From the NCBI GenBank assembly GCA_030248295.1, contig JASANH010000123.1, positions 372,001 through 436,000 on the forward strand: 64,000 nt of DNA. Reading direction: 5' to 3'. A program made the position numbers and the translations under genes. The notes beneath the pieces were generated by a model. That model was not told where the DNA came from and ran no database searches. It was given only the letters and a program-made list of their open reading frames with translations. Numbering within the stretch: the stretch's first letter is position 1; each line of letters starts with the position of its first letter. Shown piece by piece: positions 53,194 to 64,000 of this stretch. Source of the stretch: Mesodorylaimus sp. YZB2_4 (Eukaryota; Nematoda; Enoplea; Dorylaimida; Dorylaimidae).

Positions 53194-55867
53194 ATGCTGG
53201 TCAGTTTATTTTGCCTTTTTGCCCTACTTGGTCGAACCCAATCCAACTCGCCCTCGCAACCTGACTGCCCCGCCTGTGTGCCATGTACGGACGAAGGACA
53301 GGAGACTCGCCTGGCATCCGGATTCTACCTGTGCAAGAACGGCATGTACGAACTGGTGGCGTGTGCTGCCGATGATGGAACCAGAGTGGACGCGGGCAGT
53401 ACCTACACCAGACCCAATTACTACTTCATCCTCGAATGCATGCGTACCCCCACCAACGGACTGAAATTAGCCCCCATCGCGTGCAAACAAGGCGACAAAT
53501 TGGTGAAACCAGGTGAAAGATTTGTCATGAAATCATTTTGGTACACCTGTTTCCAAAAATCACCGGGTACACTGGCTTTCCAAGCTTATGGGTGCATTCA
53601 CGATGAAACGGGTGAGCAGATACGAGCGAACAGCACTTACAAGACAAGGGATTTCGTCTACAACTGCTACATCACGCCCGATGGTGCTGTTTACAGTCAA
53701 CCTCAGGTAAGGAAGGTCGGGTTAGTGATAGTTGCCATGCAACAAGCATTGCGCCGCCGCCAGCAGCTTTTGAACCAAGTCCAAGACGTTAACCTGCCAA
53801 CAAGCCTAACAGCGTGAGCGCGATGGAGACTGGAGATTGTTAGATAGCACACAACAAAAGCACTGAAAAAGGCTTAAAGATAATGTGCAAAAACCTCCGA
53901 CTGGAGGAAGGCATGTCTGTTGACTATACTTGCAGCTGATACATCAACCCGAGGAGTTCATGTTTCTTTGCCGGGGCTGTGGGGATTATCCATCCCCAAA
54001 ACGCCAGAAGTTCTGGTCATAGAAGACCGTTTTACAGATATTTGAATTTCCCGCTGCTAGCCGCTTATGACAGTTTGACATAGACAGAAAGTTTCTCGCT
54101 TCAAAGCTTGTGCGCATCTCACTTTTTAAAGCATTTAGCTGCAGGATAGCAACAAATTCTGGCCATTTTTTGATTATAAAACCAATAAATGACTTCTGGC
54201 TCTCTGCCTTAACCTTAAAGCCACAAATCATGAAACTGTCCACAGGAAATTTCTGTCAGTACAACTAGCGCACAGGTTTTAAAACTCTCGAATCGATGTC
54301 GAGAAATCGAGAAAAGAGTGTTATATTCAAATTCAGCACTCTCATTTTAGCGGGGGTAGCCAAAACTTTGTTGTAAAATTATTTAGGAAGTCGAAATTTT
54401 CAAATTCTGATGGTCCACCATTTGCAATCAAGAATTTCGACCTTTTCACTTGGGTGCTACAGTCCAGAATTTTGGCTGCCTGCACTAAAACAAGGGCGCT
54501 GAATCGGAATATCTATTTTTGATATTCCGATGTCGATATCCTGCATACCCTGATCATGGCGAGTGGGCAGCAGCGACACGCAAAGACAGTTCTGGAAGCC
54601 TCATATTTCTGGTGCCAATAGGACACGAAGGTAGACTGCTTCAATCTGCCCCAGTGATCCTGTGACAAAGATTCTAAATTTTTTGGGTCGATATTTTTGG
54701 TGAAGGGGACCTCGAGACGCTGTGCGCACGAGAATCAGGTACTGTAGGATCAATTTTTTTAGCTTTTTTATAGTCCATTTTACTGGCCTCGCACATCGCA
54801 AAATTTGAATTTCCTGCTGTGTGTGTCAGCCGCCTATGGCAGGTTTTTATATAGATCACAAGTCCCTTCCTCCCAGTTTTCTTTTCAATAAAAACCAAAT
54901 CCATGTCTAGCATCATTCCCCTCGCTCTCCCTAAAACCCGCATAATGACTAGGGTTCTTCTTGGTCTGACATCGCGTGTGAATGTCTTCTGTTGGTCGTG
55001 CCGGCGTATAAATGTCTTTGGTTAGCCGTGTCTTGCACATGCTATGGGGTGCTTTTTGCTTTCACGTCAGTGGGAGTATTTTATCTATGCAAAATTGTCA
55101 TGAGCGGACAGCGGGAAATTCAAACATCGCGATGTGCGCGAGGTCTTTGAAATAAAACACTGATCAGCCATAAATTACAGTACGCAGTCGCTTGCAGCAA
55201 ATGTTCCAGTCTCTACAGTACCTTTATGCCATGTTATGTCATACTTTATCAATAGCCAAGCACTATACAGCCCCACTGCAGATAGACCTCACTGCCTCAC
55301 AGCAGATAGACCACCCCTTTTCAGGGCTGCGTTGTGGATGGCAAGGAGTATGCAATCGATGCTGATATCGACTCTGAGTCGAAATCGTGCTGGTATCGAT
55401 GCTATCGCATGCCTGATGGTCTCCAATTGCGAGTCATGGGTTGCCTCGAAGGTGGAAAGAAGTACGAAGTTGGCCAGAACATCATTTTTGGTGATTACGT
55501 CTACAAGTGCATCCGCAATCCGGCCGATGAGTCAGTCACTCGCGAACCCGTTGGTTGCGTCGAAACGACCAAAGATGGATCGAAAATCGAACATAAATTT
55601 GGTGAACAATGGACCGAAGGCCAAGCGAATCCCAAATATGTCTTTGAATGTCGAGGCGATTCCAAATCGGTGTTCAAATCGCCTGTGCAATGTGTGTATG
55701 AGGGACCCGATGGACAGGGTCGAGTCGATGGAGGATGTATGCGACGCTTCGGCACCACCATCCTGCAATGCTATCGTGGTGGCAGTGGTGTACATGGCCA
55801 AGTCGTGCCTAATGCACCTGCCGAATTCGAAGCCATGTCAGCACCAACCGGGTTAAAAGTTTGCTAG
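53194..55867 (+). CDS. Secreted protein with tandem fibronectin type I-like cysteine modules
   Basis: Two exons: 53194-53706 (CAG|GTAAGG donor) and 55325-55867 (TTTTCAG acceptor), phase 0, 351 residues. Signal peptide MLVSLFCLFALLGRTQS. It then has seven or eight modules of about 38 residues, each of the form GC...G..Y..G..........Y.C......G.......GC; examples are CKQGDKLVKPGERF, CLEGGKKYEVGQNIIFGDYV and CVVDGKEY. These resemble the 'abnormal cell migration protein 18-like fibronectin type I' domain that is abundant in nematode secreted proteins. Role probably extracellular matrix; the partner is unknown. The 1.6-kb intron carries a SINE fragment and a MITE family 3 copy. Confidence 0.78.
54775..55158. 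mobile_element. MITE family 3 copy (about 385 bp)
   Basis: Left GGCCTCGCACATCGCAAAATTTGAATTTCC, read in two parts as CCTCGCACATCGC and AAAATTTGAATTTCC; right AGCGGGAAATTCAAACATCG and GATGTGCGCGAGGTCTTTGA. These are inverted counterparts. Inside the Fn1-like gene intron. Confidence 0.75.
55229..55275 (-). mobile_element. SINE copy 5 (3' end only)
   Basis: Minus strand: GTATAGTGCTTGGCTATTGA then TAAAGTATGACATAACATGG. Confidence 0.75.
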
Positions 55868-57610
55868 ATTTTGCATTTTAAGTTAAATTTGCGTTTTATT
55901 ATTTGCATTTACAATTTTTTAAAATTTTTTTGAGTCAGTGTAGTTGGCATGATTTTGCATTTTGCACAATACAAGTTTTTTTAATTTTATGAGCTATTTT
56001 ACATTGCAGGCTTTGCATTTTGCAAAGCTGCAAAGCAGAATAAAATTTGGTAGTTTGCAGTTTTTTGTTTTCGAAAATGGGATTGGTGGTCGTCGATGTT
56101 TTTAGAAATGTCGAAGAGGCCAAGTGTGCCTGTGTTCCGATCCATCGATCGACCACCAGACCGCCAGTGTCATAGGCCTTTCATCACGACACAAGACCAT
56201 TTGTTTCATCAGGGCTACTCATGTTTGCTTATATGTCAGAGAAAAACTTTTAGTTTATGTGTGCACTCGAATAACGGAGAATGAGCATAAGTGCTTGTCT
56301 CTGCACTCTAGTCGAGTGCTTGGGTGCACGTACTAGATTGGTCGACATTAGATGTCTGCTCTTGGTGCCTGCTAGTCTGGCTAGGATCAAACAAGACGCA
56401 TGCACAATGAGGAAGCTCCATGGAATGGGTTTGCTTTCTGCTGCCCTGCATGCGGTGTGCACCCAAAAGTCTCCCCTTCGAATGCTGGGAAGTGACTTCA
56501 GTGACAAGGGCTGGGTAAGCAGTGTGATGTGGAGAGGACTCATGTCCTTGTGTGTGATAGAGGTACCCTATATGATGTTTTCTGCACTCCTCTCCCACAA
56601 ATTTTTGATTGCGCAAAACAGACTAGTGAGAACTTTTTTCGCAGTGAAGCAGAAGCGAGCATATTGAATTAAGGCTGCGTACGAGTACCATGCTTCAATC
56701 AGTAGGGGACGTTACGTAAAAAAGGGTACACTATCAGTGTAATAAGAGTACATGAACAGAACGTATCAGCAGGCGCTGCAGTACTTGCTTACTGTTAGCC
56801 CAGCCAACGAGACTCGCATCGCTGAGTCACTTTGTGTGATGCATCCCTTCATCCCGATTATGTTGCTAGAAAACACCCAAGAAACTCTCATTCTTGGGCA
56901 TCTCGATACTTGTGATCAGGCTTGATGCTTTCTTGAGATTGTAGAGGAAAGAGAAACTGCAAAACGCAGACATTAACCATTTTCCACTGTTTTAGGCTGT
57001 CGAGGCTCAGTCACCTTCTACAGTACAGTAGCGCCAACAATTAGGCACAAGGTGAAACATAATTAGGATTTCACAGTCAGGGAACATGGTTTGCATGCCA
57101 TACATTCGAGTATCCTACTGTGCAAAAGAAATATCTCACAGTCAGTAGAAATCTATTCACCATTTACACGAGGAGAAAACCCCTCGTGACTTTGAGTGAT
57201 TAGGAAAATTCTAGAAGACAGCATCAGCCCACTTGTCGGAACTAGGAGATTCGTCGCTGTGATACAGGTGATCAAGGAGATGCGCCAAGTACCAACTAGT
57301 TACAGGTTCTACCATCATCAGGCACTATGCTTTTGCGACTTCTTTTGATTCGAAGCTCTACAGTGTAGTGCACCCGCTAGCCTTGGACTTTTGTCAAAAC
57401 ATGCTTCTACTCATCATTTTTTGCTTTCATTATTTGCGCATGCCTGCTGCAGTCACAACGAGTGCTCAGCATGCAGCTTGAGCTTACGCGATGTTTTTAT
57501 GCGCATGGACAGGCTAGAGTTTGAGACTTGAGCAGAGCGTCTAATAGGCAGGCATCAGCGCTACGCCTATTGATTTTCGGCATTGCAAAACAAAAAAAAG
57601 ACAGGTAGAA
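55868..57610. other. No gene seen
   Basis: TTTGCATTTTGCA-rich sequence just after the Fn1-like gene (55868-56045), then unremarkable sequence. A 128-residue ORF at 56281-56667 has no recognisable features. Confidence 0.5.
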
Positions 57611-57775
57611 GGGGTCGTGGCCTAGCGGATTCTGCCTCTCACGCTGGATGCGCACTTGCAGGGGAGGGTTCGACTCCCGCCTCGGTTCAAAATGATTGTC
57701 AAATATGTATTCCTTAGCCCTCGAGTGCGCTGTATAGTGCTTGAATATGAATAAAATATGACATGACATGACATT
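57611..57775 (+). mobile_element. tRNA-derived SINE copy 4 (complete)
   Basis: A box TGGCCTAGCGG, anticodon arm TCTGCCTCTCACGC, B box GGGTTCGACTCCC, body AAAATGATTGTCAAATATGT, tail TGACATGACATGACAT. Confidence 0.88.
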
Positions 57776-58864
57776 GCAATATGTTAGTATAGGGCGACTG
57801 GACCAGCCGAGCCTTTCTCTGGTTCTCGCCACGAAAATTCGAACAACATATTCTCTTCCCAATAATTCCTGGCCAAGGATCCTTACGTATCTCTTTGAAT
57901 CCTCGAGTGCGCGTAGGTGTCATCAGGGATGGTAGAAAATGCGCGTGAACATACCGATTTAAATTGGAGAGGTAAGAGTGTTGATAGATTCTCTCGACAT
58001 ATGGAGCTCAAGGCATCATCTAGACCATGCCACTTTACTTTTAGTTGCAGAGTTTCAACCTGGAGGCCGGTATAGCGGGGATTTTGGCAAAATCAGGTTG
58101 CCATTGCGTGCGTACCACAGGTGATTAGACCATTTCACGGGCTTCGTATTGTATGTTGCAAAATTCAAGTTTCCTACTGCAAGCCGCTTATAACTGGAAC
58201 AATCGCTGACAAAGACAAAAAAGGCCCGAATCGACGCCGGAGAGCAGTACCCGTTGTACAAGAAGGCGGTTTACGAAGCTAACGACAATCGATTAAAGAA
58301 CCTTATCAACGATTATCCTAGCCGCGACCGCATAGATTTCTTACGTGGCTATTCATACAGCTCTGATTTTTATTAGGCGATCGCGACTGCCTCATCGCAT
58401 GAGTATGATGGCGTTCTTGGACGCAATATCTTTAATATATTCATGTGCTAGTCTTTATTCTGTATCACCATCTTAGCACTATTTCCTAACCTTTAAGTGA
58501 GTAGAAGGTGTTTTAAATAATAGTGATTCCTTTCAATTTGAGAATTATTTCCAAACTGATCGTAAGGAAGAAAATGTTTGGAATTTCTAGCAATTCAAGT
58601 TATCAACCCAAATTGTTATGCAGGAACCGCCTGCATGAATCACAAGCCGCTGATTCTGACACAGCATCGATATCAGATTTATTTATGACCTTCACTCACG
58701 ACCAGCCCAACACAACATCAGTGATAAGCATTCCCGATGCCAACCTTAAAAATGCAAGAGCTACTGTGAAACGCCACACCTGCAATAAAAAATGACCACA
58801 TGATTAAAAAAGCAGAGCATTTTATCCTGACAGACTTTCAAGAATTATTTAGTTCACACAAGGT

Positions 58865-61197
58865 TCAGGGTACTAGGACCCCGCTTAAGCCAGTTTCAAT
58901 AAAATCAGGGAGCGCCCAGTCTGGTTTAGTCATATTCGGGAACCAGCCCAGGGGAGTGTCAAACGGGATTTCAACATCAGCCAAGTTGACTTCTGGTTGA
59001 TTGTAACCTTTCTCAGCCACACGTTGTTTGACAGCATCAGTCAGGGGCACTCTGTAGTCGTCGAAATGTTTGGTCAGGTCCACCTGGAGAACATCGCTCA
59101 GAATCTCGTAGGTTGCATCTAGCTTTTCTTGGGTGTCTCCACGACAGACGGGATCATTTGGATCCACAAATCGTTCCCGAAACCGCTTGCTCAGTTCACG
59201 ATGGGCCCAAAATCCGAACGTTTTGTAGATTTGTATCCAGAATAGCAAACTTTCGAATAGGCCTATTTCAAAATACGATTTTCCAGCAGCTAATTTCGGC
59301 TTAACATCGTTCAAGAGCTTGACGTAGTCAACTTTGTCTGACGGATGCAAGTTATAATTAAAATATGCAGATTGAAAGGCGCTGTAAACATTGTTCGTGA
59401 CATCGACGCCATACTCACCAGAGAAGCATTTCGTTTGCATATCGTGGCCAAATTCATGAGCGAAGCCCCACAGCCTAAAAAGGTTACTTATGTGAAAAAA
59501 CCTCAATGCCAACGCGACAGACCTTCACACTGTTTACACGACTTGGGCGCTTTCGCCGTTTGGTCCCTGGGCAAAGGCTGGTATGAGGCTGGGTTAAGCC
59601 TATTAGTATCAGCCCGAGCCTACGCCTTATATATGAGTAAGCTAAGGCTGATATTACGATTATACTAGCCTCATATCAGCCTTCGCCTGAGGACCGAGCA
59701 GCAAAAGTGCCACGACATGTTCAATAGGTCGCGAGGAAGTTTAAATTTTGGACATGCCCTTGAACTAGCAGGGTGATATCACTCACCTCTCTCCCGTGAA
59801 GTCATCGATTACCATATTTTCATCCCCTCTGTACCAACCCATGACAACTGGATTGCCAGCAAATAATGCGTCGAATGTGGAATCTCGCATCCACCAATAT
59901 CGGCCTTCGGGTACAGCGTGCACGGTTCTCGGCTCTGCATCGAAGTCGTAGCCACTGAGTAAATATGAGTTTTTGATTAATAAATCGAGGATTTTGATTG
60001 CGCTCTCTACTTCTTGAAATGTGAAGTCAAAATATGGTTTTTTTATATCCAGCCAGCTGATGTACTCGCCTTGGGCAAACATCCAACCTGGCTCAAATTC
60101 CAACTCGGTTTTCCATTCTTCCTCAGTCGTTTGCCCAAGAACGAAAGTTGTCATTGGTACTGCATTCTTGATAATTGGTGAGAGTACTCCTGCGCTTGTG
60201 CCGATTGCTTCCAAGGTTATAGGTCCTCCGTAGGGTGACCAAAGTTTGTTTTCACCCGGGTGTAGCACATTTTGAACTTTCACGTACTGCGGGCGATACC
60301 ACGAGGTAGCCCAGAATGGATACTGAAGAAAAATGCTCGCCTTGATGACGACCTCATTTACGTTAAAGTCGTCAAGCTGTATCGATACATATTCTCCGGG
60401 TTTAGCATACATGCCAGTTTGAACCATATTTTTGGTAGGAAACATTTCGTACCCGGTGCCACCAGGTTTGATTGAAAGATCCAAGTTCGCCCAGATAAAA
60501 TCGCTGGTTCGCTGGGTTTGTACAGTTTCACTAAAATATGTTATTGGAAACCAGCCATCAATATTTTCACATCCTCGGGTTTCTGAGCACCAAGTCTGGT
60601 TGTACACAATGTTTGGATACAAGGTCTTCGTGATCATTTGTTCAGCGAAACCAGCCTTATATTGTTCAATGCGCGGATCGCCTTCAAAAACGGGGTAGAC
60701 AAATGAGGTGTCTCGAACTGGAGCGGCATCGCTTTCAACTACTGAAACCCAAGCCCACATTGCTGACATAACTTTCACGCTTCTGTCACCAAAAAAGGAA
60801 AGCTTATTGTGGTGACCCAGATCCACAGCGAGGTATGCCGAACTCCTAGACAGGGTATAGAAGTTGTGCGCATATTTAACGAGGAAAATGTCCTGCTCGC
60901 CTTTATTTTCCCCATCGCACGGACTCAGCCGAGCAAGTGGTTGAACCATGTGAATCGAAACACACTGAGTGTCGTCACTTTGCAGACGAATTTTTGCAAC
61001 GTCATCCTCGATGGTTGCAAGAAATATTTGCTCAGGGCTTTTCGAGCATGGTGCCATGTAAACTTTTCCAGCTTCATGGGTTTCTCCATTTTCATCAGTT
61101 ATACTTGTCGTGGCGGCGGTCAAGCAAAGTTGCTGTCCGTAATTGTATAGAGCTTCGTACGCGAATAACGAGTCGCCGTTTGGATCTTGTCCATTGC
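58865..61197 (-). CDS. Peptidase M60 (TCAF-like/mucinase) gene, 5' end not found
   Basis: Two exons seen: 61197-59787 (acceptor CACATTCAG, donor AGAG|GTGAGT) and 59474-58865 (acceptor CCTTTTTAG), phase 2 junction, about 672 residues. The second exon begins at the active site: WGFAHEFGHDMQ, an HExxH zinc site, with Glu ten residues after the second His (SGEYG), fitting M60 HExxH-x(8,28)-E. Exon 1 carries the family's TGMYAKPGEYVSI segment and AEPRTVHAVPEGRYWW. M60 enzymes cleave glycoproteins, often mucins; animal relatives include the TCAF proteins. The reading frame stays open at 61197 with no ATG or signal peptide, so upstream exon(s) lie beyond. The intron holds a MITE. Confidence 0.88.
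59545..59714. mobile_element. AGGCTTAGGCT-type MITE, second copy
   Basis: Ends GGGCGCTTTCGCCGTTTGGT and TGAGGACCGAGCAGCAAAAG TGCCACG. Inside the M60 intron. Confidence 0.7.
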
Positions 61198-64000
61198 CTG
61201 AATGTGAATATCAACAGCACAGGTTTTATTCTATGATCGTTAACAACCAGTTTCCTTTCTCAGAACAGCCCAATAGATTTCGCGCGTAATGAATCAATAA
61301 TATCAAGTTAGATTTTCATCAGCTTTGTATTAGAGAAAAACGTTTGAATTACTTAATTTTTGACAGCGGCTGCTACACCTCCTTCCCCATAATTCATTGG
61401 CGTAATATTGCGCAAATTATTACTGCGGTGGTATCAGTGATTTTCTCAATGGCCAGAGCAAAAAAGGTTTGTAAGAGAACAAGCAATACCAGGAATGGGG
61501 AAAATGAAAACTGTGCCGTCACAAAATGCCAGAAAATACAATTTTACGATACCTGAGCTAAAAGATGATTTTGCTGATTTACAAAAAAAGCTTCACGTTT
61601 CACACATGAGGGTTTTTTGCCATAAAGAACAGCCTTACTATGCCCTAATTTGCGGGACGTTGTAACCCAGGACCCCACGACGAAGTGTTACAATAAATTT
61701 CTCAAGTCAGGAAATATCGATCAAATTCGTCATCTTGAAACTGTAGCGTATAAATCTGCAAATTTAACGCGGGGGAGACATGTTCTAACTCGCTGTTTAA
61801 GAGATAGTCTTAAAATTGTGGCTTACCCATTTTGCTTAGTTTTCGAAATAAGAACGGACATTGTCTCCTGCGACCTGCAGCTAGAAACTGGATCAAGTCG
61901 GGTTCAACCCAACGGGTCGGGTCAACCCGACCCGACCCGAAAGTCTCTGACCCGAAATTTCGGGTCGAGTTGACCCGAATTCGTTATAAGTAGTTGAAGT
62001 TGCTCGCGATAAAAACCATTCACAAATGCTTTGAAGGTGGTTGCGTTGGTGTAAAGGTGACAGTGAGAAAATATGAGATGGAGACATCTAACTCACGCGA
62101 ATCTTCATCTTTTGTTATTCCCTAGTTATCCTTAGGAAATGCAATAACGTTCCCTTATATTTCCCACAATAGTGGTCAAATAATTTTTTAAAAACCTCAG
62201 ATCTAAATGCGACCAGGGTCTGTCCACTAGAGACAAAGCAAAAGACTAGAGCAAAAATTTAATTTGCTTCTAGCTTAGTTGGGCAATTATTTTAGCTTAT
62301 TTGGCTCGGACGGCTTTTTATTACTCTAGCTTCGTAATTCTGATTATTATTATGTTCAGTGCCCAGCTTTAACCAGTTTGGTGTTTTGCTGACATTTTGT
62401 CTGGGCTCGCAGTTAAACTATCAGCAGCAACTGCATTCTCTGTTTTGCTGCGCTCCCTGGGCGTAGTTGCTTCAACTGGTTATGAGCTCGTTTTTCCCTT
62501 TTGTCGTTATCCGCGCGCACCTGGCTCGCTGAATCAGCAGTTTATAAAAAGCTGTGCATTTATCACCTTATATCTAGCGCAGCGCTCGTATTTCTATACT
62601 GCTTTTGCGCGATTCGCGTTATTGCGCGTTTGATTTGGGTGCCTGATCATGGAAAAAAGAAGTGTTCGATTTCTGATGGGATAGTAAGACGACTTTATCA
62701 CCAATCCATTCACACCGACTGGTTGGTTTATCAGGAAAATAAAACATGGGCCTATCGCTGGAAGCGTTACTGATAAAGGACAAGTGCATCTGGCTGACCT
62801 TAGATCTGCTCTTGGCCTATTAGAAACATCTTCTAGAGAAGAATGTTGGCAGTGTTGTCCAACGCTCACCTCACCTTTATAAACGTACATATATACTGCA
62901 CTGTAGTGTTTTCTAATGTATCTCTGTATTCCATGAGAAATAGCGTATTTCTTTCATTAACGGGTACGCACATAACGCGAGTCGGGGAAGAGTATCGAGA
63001 GGAACAGAGCTAAATTGTGCCTTTTTTGACACTTACTTCGGTTTAAAAAAGTAAGAGAGCTATCCACGAAATGTGATGCTTATTTCTTGGAAATAGGGCG
63101 GAACTAATCTCATCAAGCTATGCCCCTCCCCCCCCCACTTTTAAACCCGTCAATGGCAATGAAATTTAGTTTCGAATTTTGCAGCGTAGTTTTTGGTCAT
63201 CGTATACCGTAGATCGCATTGCTCAGGAAAGACTAAGAATGAAAAGTTTTCACAGTCATCATCAGCTTCGTCAGCAAACTGTGACAGATGCCTCTTACCA
63301 GCTACACCACAAAGCGCCTATCTCGCTACTTCTTAAGCTATGAAACTAAGGAAACGTACATATTTTTGTTGTGAAAAATTGCTAGTGTTTGCATGAAAAA
63401 GCATGCATGTAAACCCCAATAACCAAAATTGGGAAAAGGCAGAGTACGCCATTGAAGTGAGAGCAGTGCGCAAATAACTAGATCGTGCAATTGGAGTCAT
63501 TACAAGCCACTGATTCAACCAGTCGGGACTGTTTGATATAGAAAAAGACAAAACGAACAAACAACCGAGGGTTCGTGAACTGGTTCGATCAGCCTGGCCG
63601 AGTGAAAGCAAATATAAAATGCAAGTGATGCTGCTGTTATATCAGCTAGAAGCCTGGACAAAATGTGGGCAAAATACAAAACTACTCGCAGCAGCAAACT
63701 AAACATATGCTAATAATAAAAACTACGAAGGTGGAATAATAAATATTCGTCTGGGTGAAATAAGCTAAAATAATTGTCGACCGAAGCTGCAAACAATTTC
63801 AGCATTTGATGAGTCCTCAAATACTTGAAAACAAGACTCGTATGAAAATACTAACTCCAGCGGATGAGATATTTGCAGCTAATTTGACATTCCCCCGATC
63901 TTCTAAATGATCCGAGGGATAAAATTTCTTCTCTTGTCATATGCTGTGGTAGCATTATTTGATTTGGGTAATTGGGCGACAATAGACCCCAAGAAGTCGT
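61198..64000. other. Right end; no further exon recognised
   Basis: Includes a (GGGTCGGGTCAACCCGACCC) palindromic stretch (about 61905-61975) and a C run (63123-63137). The missing 5' exon(s) of the M60 gene may lie here or beyond. No ORF stands out. Confidence 0.45.

Noticed and set aside
56281..56667. 128-residue ORF
   Set aside because: No domain, signal peptide or splice context, and the opposite strand is equally open.
58523..58795. 90-residue ORF downstream of the M60 gene
   Set aside because: Starts at GTG; from the internal ATG (about 58574) there is no recognisable feature. It could be an exon but has no support.

Overview
The window is animal nuclear DNA with split genes. Introns are often very short (48-98 bp) with standard GT-AG borders, and more than half of the sequence is dispersed repeats. 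An ITP/CHH-type neuropeptide precursor points to an ecdysozoan. A secreted protein built from nematode-type 'fibronectin type I-like' cysteine modules, small introns and abundant TGATAA sites fit a nematode best, perhaps an early-branching one. The species assignment is inference.

Layout. 1-0.9 kb: last two exons of an unrecognised gene. 4-5 kb, 11.4-12.5 kb, 19.2-20.4 kb and 50.1-51.3 kb: four plus-strand copies (A, B, C, D) of an intronless secreted or surface family with a degenerate von Willebrand factor A (vWA) domain. A and D are intact; B has a nonsense codon and a lost 3' end; C is frameshifted and carries an insertion. 7-8.2 kb: a type II membrane protein with ADAMTS-like cysteine-rich modules but no protease. 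12.5-13.4 kb (-): a frameshifted gene fragment abutting copy B. 23.7-24.2 kb (-): the ITP/CHH-like precursor. 27.0-29.9 kb: a large foldback element with a relic zinc-finger gene inside. 31.1-32.2 kb (-): a four-TM LAPTM4-like protein. 32.6-35.5 kb and 38.9-41.6 kb (-): two inward-rectifier K+ channels with identical exon structure. 43.3-48.6 kb (+): a polypeptide GalNAc-transferase without its lectin domain, with a foldback element and a 16-bp minisatellite in one intron. 53.2-55.9 kb (+): the Fn1-like secreted protein. 58.9-61.2 kb (-): a peptidase M60 (TCAF-like) gene, 5' exons not found.

The spaces and introns are filled with at least four MITE families, tRNA-Glu-derived SINEs sharing a 3' tail with a LINE fragment, and foldback elements. 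The genes form no operon. Functional links are loose: surface or secreted proteins (vWA family, ADAMTS-like, Fn1-like, M60), secretory-pathway glycosylation (GALNT), and excitability or hormone control (Kir pair, ITP-like). All exon joins were made by eye from splice sites, phase and family conservation.
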